From Marinobacter halotolerans (GTDB lineage: Bacteria; Pseudomonadota; Gammaproteobacteria; Pseudomonadales; Oleiphilaceae), in assembly GCF_008795985.1 (NCBI RefSeq), contig NZ_VMHP01000001.1, positions 1,550,001 through 1,614,000 of the forward strand: a stretch of 64,000 nt of DNA, written 5' to 3'. Made by a program: the position numbers and the translations under genes. The notes beneath the pieces were generated by a model, which did no database searches, was not told where the DNA came from, and saw nothing but the letters and a program-made list of their open reading frames with translations. Shown in pieces: positions 47,650 to 57,070 of this stretch. Position 1 is the first letter of the stretch; the number at the start of each line of letters is the position of its first letter.

Positions 47650-48297
47650 TTAGAGCTGGGGTTCCGTTACCCGCCGCACAATCAGCAGGTGCCGGTCGCC
47701 GTCAGCTCCGGGAACCGACAGCGACTGCCGTTGCGATACCTGCCAGTGACCGGGCAGCGCCGACACTTCATCATCCGGAAACTGACCTTTCATGGCAAGG
47801 AACTCGCCGTCATTTGCCAGCAGATCCCCGCACCAGGCCACCAGATTGTCCAGGGCAGTAAAGGCCCGGCTGCTGATCTGCTGGAAAGGCTGATCTGGCT
47901 GGCACTGTTCCGCCCGGCCATGAATGACTTCGACGTTCTTCAGGCCCAGTTCCAGCACACACTGGGTCAGGAACCGGGTTTTTTTGCTGTTGCTGTCCAG
48001 CAGTGTGAATCGCGAATCCGGCCGCACAATGGCCAGCGGGATGCCGGGCAAACCGCCACCAGCCCCCACATCCAGCAGATGATCGGTCGAGACGAAAGGC
48101 AGAATGCTGAGGCTGTCGAGCAATTGCCGCGACACCATCTGCCCGGGATCTCTGACTGCGGTGAGGTTGTAGGCGCGGTTCCACTTGTTAAGTAGCGCCA
48201 GGAACGCCAGCAACTTCGCCTGGGTGGCAGCATCCAGCGCCAGTTCCATCTGCGCCAGACCGTCGGCCAGCTGGCGTTGCCATAGAGCCTCACTCAT
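47650..48297 (-). CDS. rsmG: 16S rRNA (guanine527-N7)-methyltransferase
   Basis: The 215-residue enzyme has the AdoMet motif LLDVGAGGGLPGIPLAI and FTLLDSNSKKTRFL with the acidic ribose-binding residue. It methylates G527 of 16S rRNA; loss gives low-level streptomycin resistance in many bacteria. Classical gidB position, 8 bp after mnmG. Confidence 0.96.
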   Translation of the reverse strand: MSEALWQRQLADGLAQMELALDAATQAKLLAFLALLNKWNRAYNLTAVRDPGQMVSRQLLDSLSILPFVSTDHLLDVGAGGGLPGIPLAIVRPDSRFTLLDSNSKKTRFLTQCVLELGLKNVEVIHGRAEQCQPDQPFQQISSRAFTALDNLVAWCGDLLANDGEFLAMKGQFPDDEVSALPGHWQVSQRQSLSVPGADGDRHLLIVRRVTEPQL

Positions 48298-48305
48298 ATC
48301 GACGC

Positions 48306-50192
48306 TCAGGCAGACTGCTTGCGCAGCAAGTCACGCTTTTTCAGATGCACCAGAACCTGGGAGATCGCCGCCGGTGTGACGCCCTGAATGCGGGACGCCT
48401 GGGCGACGGTTTCCGGCCTTACCTCTTTCAGCTTCTGTCGGATCTCATTGGACAGGCCACCAATGACGTCGAAATCCAGATCGTCGGGAAGCCGGGTATT
48501 TTCATTCCGGCGCAGACGCTCGATCTCGTCCGCCTGGCGGGAAATGTAGCCTTCGTATTTGATCTCGATTTCCACCTGATCGGCCACGTTCGGGTCGTCC
48601 GCCTGGCCGTCGGCCATGGCCGCAATGTGGCTATAGTTGATCTCCGGACGGCGCAGCAGTTCCGCCAGCGACTGATCGCGGGTCATGGGCTGGCGCAGAA
48701 AACTGTTAGCCGTTTCGCCGGCCGATGATCCCGGATGAATCCGGGTGGTTGCGAGCCGGCTGCGTTCGGCTGCAATGGCCTCACGTTTGGTGTTGAAAGC
48801 CTGCCAGCGATGGTCGTCCACCAGGCCCAGCCGATGACCGGCTTCGGTCAGGCGCAGGTCGGCGTTGTCTTCCCGCAGGATCAAGCGATACTCGGCGCGG
48901 CTGGTGAACATGCGATAGGGCTCGGAGGTGCCCATGGTGATCAGGTCGTCCACCAGAACGCCCAGATAGGCTTCGTCGCGGCGGGGATACCAGGCTTCTT
49001 TCTCCTGGGCTTGCAGGGCAGCGTTGATACCCGCCAGAAGCCCCTGGGCACCGGCTTCTTCATAACCGGTGGTGCCATTGATCTGGCCGGCAAAATACAG
49101 GCCGCCGATAAACTTGGTTTCCAGAGTATGACGCAGGTCCTGAGGATTCAGGAAATCATACTCAATGGCGTAACCCGGCCGGGTGATATGGGCATTCTCG
49201 AAGCCGGGAATGCTGCGCACCGCCGCCAGCTGGATATCGAACGGCAGGCTGGTGGAGATGCCGTTGGGGTAAAGCTCGTTGGTGGTCAGCCCTTCCGGCT
49301 CCACGAAAATCTGGTGGGAATCCTTGTCCGCAAAGCGGTTGACCTTGTCCTCGATGGACGGGCAATAACGGGGGCCGATGCCCTCAATATTACCGGCAAA
49401 CATGGGCGAACGGTCAAAGCCGCTGCGGATGATGTCGTGAGTCTCCTCGGTGGTGCGGGTCACATAGCAGCAGACCTGCCGTGGATGCTCGCTGCGCGAA
49501 CCCAGGAACGACATCACCGGCGCCGGGTCGTCGCCCCACTGTTCCTGCATCACGGAAAAATCCACACTACGCGCGTCCAGACGCGGTGGCGTGCCGGTTT
49601 TCAGACGACCGACATTGAAGGGTAGTTCCCGCAGGCGCTGGGCCAGAGCGTTGGCCGGCGCGTCCCCGGCACGTCCGCCGGCGTGCTTTTCCATACCAAT
49701 GTGGATCACGCCACCCAGGAAGGTACCGGTGGTAAGCACAACAGTCGGCGCCCGAAAACGGATACCCGACTGGGTGACCACACCGGTTACCCGCTCGCCT
49801 TCCACGATCAGATCGTCCGCCGCCTGCTGGAACAGGGTGAGATTGGGCTGGCCTTCCAGTATCTCGCGAATCGCCGCCTTGTAAAGCACACGGTCGGCCT
49901 GGGCGCGGGTGGCACGAACGGCGGGCCCCTTGCGGCTGTTCAGCACCCGGAACTGGATTCCGGCGCGGTCTGTGGCTTTTGCCATGGCGCCGCCAAGAGC
50001 GTCTATCTCTTTCACCAGATGGCTTTTACCAATGCCACCGATCGCCGGATTACAGGACATCTGACCCAGCGTCTCGATGTTATGCGTCAACAGCAGGGTC
50101 TGCGAGCCCATGCGGGCAGCAGCCAGCGCCGCCTCGGTGCCGGCATGACCGCCACCAATGACAATGACATCAAAACGCGTTGGATAATCCAC
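48306..50192 (-). CDS. mnmG: tRNA uridine-5-carboxymethylaminomethyl synthesis enzyme MnmG
   Basis: The 628-residue flavoprotein has [16 protein letters not shown] at the N-terminus (FAD), the conserved [14 protein letters not shown] and [13 protein letters not shown], and a C-terminal helical domain ending LLRKQSA. With MnmE, encoded at 62225-63592, it installs cmnm5 on wobble uridine of several tRNAs. The start is GTG 50192, preceded by GAGGTGAT, giving the standard [11 protein letters not shown]; the open frame to 50276 is not family-like. Confidence 0.97.
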   Translation of the reverse strand: MDYPTRFDVIVIGGGHAGTEAALAAARMGSQTLLLTHNIETLGQMSCNPAIGGIGKSHLVKEIDALGGAMAKATDRAGIQFRVLNSRKGPAVRATRAQADRVLYKAAIREILEGQPNLTLFQQAADDLIVEGERVTGVVTQSGIRFRAPTVVLTTGTFLGGVIHIGMEKHAGGRAGDAPANALAQRLRELPFNVGRLKTGTPPRLDARSVDFSVMQEQWGDDPAPVMSFLGSRSEHPRQVCCYVTRTTEETHDIIRSGFDRSPMFAGNIEGIGPRYCPSIEDKVNRFADKDSHQIFVEPEGLTTNELYPNGISTSLPFDIQLAAVRSIPGFENAHITRPGYAIEYDFLNPQDLRHTLETKFIGGLYFAGQINGTTGYEEAGAQGLLAGINAALQAQEKEAWYPRRDEAYLGVLVDDLITMGTSEPYRMFTSRAEYRLILREDNADLRLTEAGHRLGLVDDHRWQAFNTKREAIAAERSRLATTRIHPGSSAGETANSFLRQPMTRDQSLAELLRRPEINYSHIAAMADGQADDPNVADQVEIEIKYEGYISRQADEIERLRRNENTRLPDDLDFDVIGGLSNEIRQKLKEVRPETVAQASRIQGVTPAAISQVLVHLKKRDLLRKQSA

Positions 50193-50366
50193 AACATCAC
50201 CTCGGAAAAAACGGGGTATAAAAACTGGGCGGCGAGTATAACGCTTCACCCTGAAAATTGCAGTCGGAATGTGCAAATTTTAACCAGGCGTTTCCGTCAG
50301 AAAAAACCGAAATCCGACCTTATTCAGCAGCTTGTAAGATTTTATTCATGAAGGTTTTCAGAAAAG

Positions 50367-50485
50367 TTATCCACATTTCCGGACATTGATGAAACCCTGA
50401 AATAATCGCCTAACCTTTTGATTTATATATTCCAAATCAAAAGTCAACGGACCTTATCCGAAGGTTGTTCAACGTTTTATCCACA
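50367..50485. other. DnaA-box cluster and inverted repeat upstream of mnmG
   Basis: Two perfect DnaA boxes, TTATCCACA, lie at 50367-50375 and 50477-50485 in the same orientation, with a weaker TTATCCGAA at 50454-50462. Between them CTTTTGATTT (50415-50424) and AAATCAAAAG (50434-50443) form a perfect 10-bp inverted repeat around an A/T-rich 9-nt loop. In enterobacteria oriC lies beside gidA (mnmG); in Pseudomonas it lies near rpmH-dnaA, beyond the window here. The segment could be an origin remnant, a secondary DnaA site, or a DnaA-controlled promoter. The rest of 50193-50702 is A/T-rich without a gene. Confidence 0.5.
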
Positions 50486-50702
50486 AGCAGCGATGACCTG
50501 TCCCCACAATGAGGCATTTTCCTGCAACCAATGGGATTGCGCTCCAGATCAGTGCAGTAAATCCGTCCGGTTTTCGGTCTGACATACAATTGACGTGGAA
50601 ATGGTCGCATAAAAGCTGTTTTATTGACGTTCTGGTATGAAATTCGCATCGGTTCAGGCTTCTGAAGATGCATATCCGAAAGACTTGCCAACCGAGGGTT
50701 CC

Positions 50703-51983
50703 ATGAACCGTGTCATTGCCTTTTCACGCTACCAGGCGAAAGCACCAGAAGCCGCCGTCACCAACAAGCAGGATCTGCTCGAGGGACTGAACGTTCGCTC
50801 GGCTTATCAGCCAATCTTCAGCCCTACCCACCAGAAGCTGGTGGGCTTTGAAGCTCTGGTGCGAGTGGATGATGGCAGCCGACCGCTGTCCCCTGCCGCT
50901 TTGTTTGAACGGGCCCTTACCTCCAGCCAGACCGTCCAGCTGGACAGCTTTCTGTTGCACCACCATGTGGATAACTTTACCGGCCGCGACCAGCCGGTGT
51001 GGCTGTTTCTGAACATAAACCCGGAAACCTGCACCCATCCGACCTCTTCCCTGGACCGTCTGGTTGATCAATGCACCGAATGCGGCATCTCACCGGAAAA
51101 ACTGGTTCTGGAGCTGGTGGAAACTGCCAGCGACAATACCGAAGCCCTTATCCAGTTTGTGAACATGGCGAAAAGCCGGGGGTTCCGGATCGCTATCGAC
51201 GATTTTGGCACCGGCGACTCCAATTTCGAACGCCTGTGGCAGATAAACCCCACCATCGTGAAGATTGATCGCAGCCTGCTGGTGAACGCCGAACATCACA
51301 ACCGGGCGCGCCAGCTGTTGGAAAGTCTGGTGAGGATGATTCGGGAAAGTGGCAGCCTGGTGCTGCTGGAGGGCATTGAAAACGATGTTCAGGCCCGGAT
51401 TGCACTGGATACCGAGGCGGACCTGCTACAGGGTTTTCTGTTCGGCATGCCGGGAATCGTCGATAGTGCGCTGGCGGCGTCCCAGGAAGCGGGACTGTCA
51501 GCGATGATGGAACAGACCCGACGCCGGTTCCTGCAGGAAAGCTCTGATCAGAGCAGCTTCCTACGGCTGCTGCGGTTTGAAATTCTCGAGGCCTGCCACC
51601 GGCTGGCCAGGGGCGAAGCCTTTGCCGACGCCTGCAGTGCGGTGTTTGATATGGGCGGGGTCAAACGCTGCTTTATGCTCAACTCGGACGGTGTGCAGCA
51701 GGGTAACCTGGCCTTTGCCAGGAAAGACTCGAGCCCCCAGCATTTCAATCCCCTGTACCGATCAGCCGGGGCATGCTGGGCGCATCGGGAGTATTTCCTG
51801 AATGCCCTGGAACGGCCCCAGAGCATCAACTGCTCCCGGCCCTACGTCGGCCTGCCCGATGCGGCCCGGACGGTAACCCTGTCCACATCACTGACCTCGG
51901 GAAGCACCCGGCAGGTGTTCTGCGTGGATATCCACCCGGACGAACTCTTCGACGGACAGCTTTGTTTTCCGGCGGTTCTTTAA
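50703..51983 (+). CDS. EAL-domain cyclic-di-GMP phosphodiesterase
   Basis: The 426-residue cytoplasmic protein has a full EAL domain (about 30-280): FEALVRV, the metal-binding Asn in LFLNINPET, LVLELVETA, IAIDDFGTGDSN, IVKIDRSLL and LLEGIEND, then QGFLFGMP. All known catalytic and metal ligands appear present, so c-di-GMP hydrolysis is likely. The C-terminal region (about 290-426) carries no domain that I recognise. ATG 50703 is preceded by GAGGGTT; ATG 50637 would add 22 residues but has no ribosome site. Confidence 0.85.
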   Translation: MNRVIAFSRYQAKAPEAAVTNKQDLLEGLNVRSAYQPIFSPTHQKLVGFEALVRVDDGSRPLSPAALFERALTSSQTVQLDSFLLHHHVDNFTGRDQPVWLFLNINPETCTHPTSSLDRLVDQCTECGISPEKLVLELVETASDNTEALIQFVNMAKSRGFRIAIDDFGTGDSNFERLWQINPTIVKIDRSLLVNAEHHNRARQLLESLVRMIRESGSLVLLEGIENDVQARIALDTEADLLQGFLFGMPGIVDSALAASQEAGLSAMMEQTRRRFLQESSDQSSFLRLLRFEILEACHRLARGEAFADACSAVFDMGGVKRCFMLNSDGVQQGNLAFARKDSSPQHFNPLYRSAGACWAHREYFLNALERPQSINCSRPYVGLPDAARTVTLSTSLTSGSTRQVFCVDIHPDELFDGQLCFPAVL

Positions 51984-51990
51984 ACCGCCG
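51970..51990. terminator. hairpin at convergent gene ends
   Basis: CGGCGGTT (51970-51977) and AACCGCCG (51983-51990) form an 8-bp stem overlapping the EAL gene stop codon and lying just past the RND gene end. No T tract follows on either strand, so termination would be weak or Rho-assisted. Confidence 0.4.
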
Positions 51991-52001
51991 AGGCAACGCG
52001 T

Positions 52002-55000
52002 CTAGAAACGGTCCGGATGCCGTGACTGGGGCGCAGACGACATACCCTGGCCACCGGCGGTATCCCGGGCCTGTTTATCCAGTTCGACGGCCACGGCATT
52101 ACTGGACTTGGCGAAGCGCGCCAGCAGATTATAGAGCACCGGAATGATAAACAGGGTAAGGGTGGTGGCGAAAATCAGGCCGCCCAGAATCACCACGCCA
52201 ATCGACGCGCGGCTTTCCGCACCGGCGCCGGAGGCCAGCACCAGGGGCACGGCCCCGAACACCGTGGAAATCGTGGTCATCAGCACCGGACGGAAGCGCA
52301 GTATGGCGCCTTCCAGAATCGCCTCGGTAACCTCATAACCCTTGTCCCGCAACTGATTGGCGAATTCCACGATCAGAATGCCGTTCTTGGCCATCAGCCC
52401 CAGCAGCATGATAATTCCGATCTGACTGTAGATATTCAGGCTGATGCCCGAGAACAACAGGGCAACCAGCGCGCCAGTGACCGCAAGGGGCACCGACAGC
52501 ATGATGATCATCGGATGGATCCAGCTTTCAAACTGTGCCGCCAACACCAGAAAGACGATCACAAATGCAAGTGCGAAAGTCAGGTAGATGGCACTGGACG
52601 AATCCTGGAATTCCCGGCTCAGGCCCTTGTAACTCACCCGTGCTTCCGGTGGCAGGTTGTCCACCGCCAGGGTGTTGAGGTAATTCAGTGCCGAAGCCAG
52701 ATCATAGCCATCCGCCAGCGAACCGCTGATGACCACCGCCGGAAGGCGGTCAATCCGCCGTAAATCCGGGTTGGCGCCCACTTCCTCAACGGAGACCAGT
52801 GCTTCCAGCGGGATCAGCTCACCCCCCAGTCTGGGACGCAGAAAGATCTTGCCCAGGTCGCCGGGGGTGGCCCGGTCCGCATCCGCAGCCTGCACAATGA
52901 CATCGTATTCCCGGCCCCGGTCAAGGTAAGTGGTCACCTGGCGCGAGGCCAGCATGGTCTGCAGGGTCAGCCCCACATCCTGCACTGTGATGTCCAGATC
53001 CGCCGCGCGCTCCCGGTCGATGGTGACATTCAGTTCCGGACGGGTAAGTTCGAAATCAGTTTCCAGGCTCAGCAGATTCGGATTGGCTTTGGCCCGCTCC
53101 ACAATTTCCTCACTCCAGGCCTGGACCGATTCGTAATCCGGCCCGCCAATAACGAATTCGATGGGCTGGCTGAAGCCTCGCTGTCCAAGACCCGGCGGGT
53201 TCACCGCTACGGCACGGATACCCGGAACATCCGCCAGTTTGCGGCGGATCTCGTTGGTGACGGCCTGCTGTTTGACCGCTCGCTCGCTCCAGGGGCTGAG
53301 ACCCATGATAATGAAAGCGTTGTCTGCCTCATTGCGAAAACCGACGATGGCAAGGATCCGGTTGGCCGTGCCATCTTCCAGATAGGGCAACAGCTTTTCT
53401 TCAACCTTACGGACATGGTGATCGGTGTATTCCACCGTGGAGCCACGGGGCGCGCTGCCCGGCATAATGATGATGCCCCGATCTTCGGTAGGGGCCAGTT
53501 CCTGGGGCAGTTTCGGAAATATCACCACCGCCAGCAGCAGACCCACCATACCGATGCCCAGCAACAATCCGGGCTGGCGCAGGGAAAAACGGAGCATGCG
53601 CTCGTAGCCGCGGGTCAGTCCATTGAGCACGCGCTCGCTGAAAGCCCAGAGCCGGTGGCCTTCGGCCGTTTCCGGGCTGTGTCTGAGCCATTTCGAACAC
53701 AGCATGGGCGCCAGTGTCAGGGCAACCAGACTGGACACCACAACTGCAGCGGCCAGGGTAAACCCGAACTCCGCGAACAGCCGGCCCACGTTGCCACCCA
53801 TGAAAGAGATCGGCACAAAGACCGCTATCAGAGTCAGGGTGGTGGCGATGACGGCAAAGGCAACCTGCCTTGCGCCGCGGTAGGCGGCCAGCAGCGGGGG
53901 CTCGCCCTCATCAATTCGCCGCTGGATGTTTTCCAGCATGACGATGGCATCGTCCACCACCAGGCCAATGGCCAGAATAACGGCCAGCAACGTCAGTACG
54001 TTGACGGAAAAACCCAGGGCGCCGAGGCCAATGAAGGCACCGATCACCGCCACGGGAATCGTCACCGCCGGAATCAGGGTGGCCCGCCAGGATCGCAAGA
54101 ACATGAAAATGACCAGGATTACCAGCGACACCGAAATTGCCAGGGTCACGCCCACCTCGCGAATGGACGCCCGGATAAAGATGGATTCGTCATAGCTCTG
54201 GGCGATATTGACTTCCGGTGGCAGGGTTTCCCGGATTTCATCCAGCTCCGCCTGAACCAGATCAGACACCGCCACGGTGTTGGATTTCGACTGGCGGATA
54301 ATGCCCAGGCCCACCGCGGTCTGGCCATTGAAGCGCAGGCGGCTGATATCAGACTCCACGCCCATCTGCACATTCGCCACCTCACCCAGACGCAGCAGAT
54401 CGTTGCCGTTACGACGGATCACCAGATTGCGGAATTGGTCCACGTCAGAAAGCCGGCCCTTGGCGCGGACGGTAAAGTCCCGGGTGGAGGATTCCACCGA
54501 GCCCGCCGGCAGCTCCACGTTGTTGGCACGCAGTGCCTGTTCTACCTCCGCCACGGTAATGTCCCGGGCAGCAAGACGTTCCCGGTCAAGCCAGATGCGA
54601 ATCGCATAGCGGCGTTCACCGCCAATCCGGACATCGGCGACACCGTCCAGAACCGACAGCCGGTCCACCAGAACCCGTTCGGCAAAATCACTCAGCTCGG
54701 CGCTGTCCCAGACATCGCTGCGCAGAGACAGCCACATCATCGGGCGGGCATCGGAATCGGCTTTGCGCACCACCGGTGGATCCGCCTCTTCCGGCAGATC
54801 ATTGGCGACCCGGGCAACCGCATCACGGACATCGTTGGCGGCAATATCCACATTGCGGGAGGTGTTGAATTCGATGGAAGTACGGCTTTCACCCTGTTCC
54901 GTGCTGGATTCGATGGATCGAATACCTTCAATGCCGCTGATGGCCCCCTCGATTACCTGGGTGATCTGGGTGTCTACCACCTCGGCAGCGGCGCCAACGT

Positions 55001-55151
55001 AATCGGTGGAGATGGACACCACCGGCGGATCAATGTCCGGATATTCGCGCACCGGCAGCCCCCGCAGGGCCGCCAGCCCGAATACCAGAATCAGCAGGCT
55101 GATGACCGTGGCGAACACCGGCCGCTTAATGGAAATGTCGGAGAGGATCAT
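52002..55151 (-). CDS. RND efflux pump, HAE1-family inner-membrane transporter
   Basis: The 1049-residue pump has the AcrB/MexB architecture: N-terminal helix MILSDISIKRPVFATVISLL, two large periplasmic loops, and a TM4 with the proton-relay Asp pair in GLVVDDAIVMLENI. It exports hydrophobic compounds by proton antiport, with the adaptor encoded upstream and an outer-membrane channel encoded elsewhere. It follows the adaptor by 3 bp. Substrate range is not readable, though Marinobacter-like bacteria have many such pumps for solvents and drugs. Confidence 0.93.
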   Translation of the reverse strand: MILSDISIKRPVFATVISLLILVFGLAALRGLPVREYPDIDPPVVSISTDYVGAAAEVVDTQITQVIEGAISGIEGIRSIESSTEQGESRTSIEFNTSRNVDIAANDVRDAVARVANDLPEEADPPVVRKADSDARPMMWLSLRSDVWDSAELSDFAERVLVDRLSVLDGVADVRIGGERRYAIRIWLDRERLAARDITVAEVEQALRANNVELPAGSVESSTRDFTVRAKGRLSDVDQFRNLVIRRNGNDLLRLGEVANVQMGVESDISRLRFNGQTAVGLGIIRQSKSNTVAVSDLVQAELDEIRETLPPEVNIAQSYDESIFIRASIREVGVTLAISVSLVILVIFMFLRSWRATLIPAVTIPVAVIGAFIGLGALGFSVNVLTLLAVILAIGLVVDDAIVMLENIQRRIDEGEPPLLAAYRGARQVAFAVIATTLTLIAVFVPISFMGGNVGRLFAEFGFTLAAAVVVSSLVALTLAPMLCSKWLRHSPETAEGHRLWAFSERVLNGLTRGYERMLRFSLRQPGLLLGIGMVGLLLAVVIFPKLPQELAPTEDRGIIIMPGSAPRGSTVEYTDHHVRKVEEKLLPYLEDGTANRILAIVGFRNEADNAFIIMGLSPWSERAVKQQAVTNEIRRKLADVPGIRAVAVNPPGLGQRGFSQPIEFVIGGPDYESVQAWSEEIVERAKANPNLLSLETDFELTRPELNVTIDRERAADLDITVQDVGLTLQTMLASRQVTTYLDRGREYDVIVQAADADRATPGDLGKIFLRPRLGGELIPLEALVSVEEVGANPDLRRIDRLPAVVISGSLADGYDLASALNYLNTLAVDNLPPEARVSYKGLSREFQDSSSAIYLTFALAFVIVFLVLAAQFESWIHPMIIMLSVPLAVTGALVALLFSGISLNIYSQIGIIMLLGLMAKNGILIVEFANQLRDKGYEVTEAILEGAILRFRPVLMTTISTVFGAVPLVLASGAGAESRASIGVVILGGLIFATTLTLFIIPVLYNLLARFAKSSNAVAVELDKQARDTAGGQGMSSAPQSRHPDRF

Positions 55152-55154
55152 GGC

Positions 55155-56249
55155 TCAGGAATCCCGGGCATTGGCGAAGCGGTTATCGGGTATGGCCGCC
55201 GTGTCTTCCACCACATTGATGCGGTCACCGCTACTGAGCCGGTCCTGGCCGGTCACGATGACCTGGTCATCCAGGGTTAACCCTGACGCAACTTCCACGA
55301 TCCCCGGCGAGCGGGAGCCCAGCTCGACAGATACCCGCCGCGCGACCCCGTCCACAGCGACAAAAACGTAGGTTTCATCACCCCGGGTCATCACCGCCTG
55401 TTCCGGAATAATCAGTGCTTCACGCTGGCGCAGAGTCAGCTCTGCCGACATGAACTGACCGGGACGCAGCTTGTTATCGGGATTATCGATCAGCGCCCGC
55501 ACCGGCAGGGTGCGGCTGAGCTCATTAATGCGGGTACCCAGCTCCACCAGCTCGCCGGCAAAGCGCTCATCGGGATAAGCGGGGGAACGCCCCTGCACAA
55601 CCTGGCCCAGGCTGATCTGGCCCAGAAACTTCTCGGGAATGGCAAAGCCCAGTTCCATCCGGCGGGTGGAATCCAGGGTAGCCACTTCGGTACCGGCAGC
55701 GAGGTACGCGCCCAGACTGATGTCATTCAGGCCGATCACCCCTTCAAAAGGCGCCTCGATGCGATGATTATCCACGCGGGTGCGGGCGGCGGAACGTTGC
55801 GCCTCGGCAACTTCGGCGGCGGTGCGAAGTTCGTCCACCCGGGACTGGGAAATACTGTTGTTGGCCTGGAGGCTGCGAGCCCGTTCCAGTTGGCGAAGAG
55901 CGTCCGCCAGGGTAGCTTCGACGACCTGAAGGTCCGCCCGGGCCTGGCGATCATCCAGTCGCAGCAGCAGTTCACCGCGTTTGACCCGGTTGCCGGCATT
56001 CAGATTCAGTTCAACCACACGGCCGCTGAGCTCGGTGGTCAGGGAGATCTGGTCGCGGGCCCTGAGGCTGCCAACGGCGCTTACGGAATCGGTGACCACA
56101 TCCATCACCGGAATCACCACGTTGACCTTGCTGGGCGGGCGCTCAGCCTGGCTTTCCGTTGCCGCCCCGGGATTCAGCGAGTTCCAGGCAAACACACCGC
56201 CACCAGCGACCAGAACCAGTCCCAGCGCAATCATCCATTGTTTTGCCAT
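55155..56249 (-). CDS. RND efflux periplasmic adaptor (membrane fusion protein)
   Basis: The 364-residue adaptor has an N-terminal membrane anchor (about 5-25) without a lipobox, a lipoyl-like hairpin split around a coiled coil (LADALRQLERARSLQANNSISQ is cut there by SQ), and beta-barrel domains with GVIGLNDISLGAYLAAG. It links the inner-membrane pump to an outer-membrane channel. It is the first gene of a two-gene unit. Confidence 0.92.
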   Translation of the reverse strand: MAKQWMIALGLVLVAGGGVFAWNSLNPGAATESQAERPPSKVNVVIPVMDVVTDSVSAVGSLRARDQISLTTELSGRVVELNLNAGNRVKRGELLLRLDDRQARADLQVVEATLADALRQLERARSLQANNSISQSRVDELRTAAEVAEAQRSAARTRVDNHRIEAPFEGVIGLNDISLGAYLAAGTEVATLDSTRRMELGFAIPEKFLGQISLGQVVQGRSPAYPDERFAGELVELGTRINELSRTLPVRALIDNPDNKLRPGQFMSAELTLRQREALIIPEQAVMTRGDETYVFVAVDGVARRVSVELGSRSPGIVEVASGLTLDDQVIVTGQDRLSSGDRINVVEDTAAIPDNRFANARDS

Positions 56250-56278
56250 TCGTCATTTCCGCCTCAAGGTAAAAGCCG

Positions 56279-56854
56279 TTATTGCTTTTGAATCACCAGA
56301 ACAATCTCGCCGACCTTGAAGCCCCATTTGGTCATCTCGGTCTCGTTAATCAGGGTGTCCGGGGTAATCAGATACATCCAGTCGTCCATGCTCACGTCTA
56401 TGGTGCCGTCGCCGTAGGGCACACGGAGCACGTAGTTCATATTGATGGCATTGCCCTGCCAGCGCATGATGCCCGGTTCGACCACATCACCGGCGTCGGC
56501 GTGAAGCCAGCCGTTCTCGTTGGGTGTCAGGGTCCAGACACGGGTCTGCACCTCGCCATCGTTGAATCGGAAGACTTCGTCCAGAGTACCGACGCCCTGA
56601 TCGTTCCAACTGGCGGAAATATCGGCGTCAAAAGTCCGGATAACCTTGCCCGAGTAGTTCTTCACCACGCCCCGTGCCGAGAGTTCACCGGTGAAAAATT
56701 CCTGGGGCGTCAGGGTGGGTTCCATGTCACGATAGGCATCGAGCGACGGCCCGGCGCAACCGGTCAGTGCGGCCGTCAATATCAGCACCATCAACAATAG
56801 CGAGTACCTGCCTGCGAAACCAGCAGGACGCACAGCTTCCTTACGTATTTGCAT
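56279..56854 (-). CDS. DUF3833 lipoprotein
   Basis: The 191-residue protein has a lipoprotein signal peptide ending LTAALTGC (lipobox with Cys), followed by the DUF3833 pattern PQEFFTGELSARGVVKN, FDADISASWN and GTLDEVFRFNDGEVQTRVW. Such proteins are widespread in marine and soil gammaproteobacteria and have no established role; the lipocalin-like beta content suggests a periplasmic ligand binder. ATG 56854 has GGAG upstream. It lies 29 bp before the adaptor gene, in the same direction. Confidence 0.75.
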   Translation of the reverse strand: MQIRKEAVRPAGFAGRYSLLLMVLILTAALTGCAGPSLDAYRDMEPTLTPQEFFTGELSARGVVKNYSGKVIRTFDADISASWNDQGVGTLDEVFRFNDGEVQTRVWTLTPNENGWLHADAGDVVEPGIMRWQGNAINMNYVLRVPYGDGTIDVSMDDWMYLITPDTLINETEMTKWGFKVGEIVLVIQKQ

Positions 56855-57070
56855 AACTTTTACACTCCTGAACCACATGATGATTTCCGTGCCGAATAAA
56901 TACGCCAGCGGGGGATAAGCCGATCAGAGCTGCTGGCTGGCCGGGACTAGGTCACATCCACCAATTGTCTTTTTTGACAGGCGCCCTTGCGGTTTTCGTC
57001 AATGGCAGGCCCGGGGGTTTGGCGTACAACTGCTATCCATACGCTAACCTGTTTCAAGGTGAGAACCGCC

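Noticed and set aside
53415-55280. Long open frame of 621 codons antisense to the RND pump gene.
   Set aside because: Composition is His/Gln/Arg-rich with no recognisable domain, and the opposite frame encodes a complete conserved efflux transporter. It is a G+C-driven shadow.
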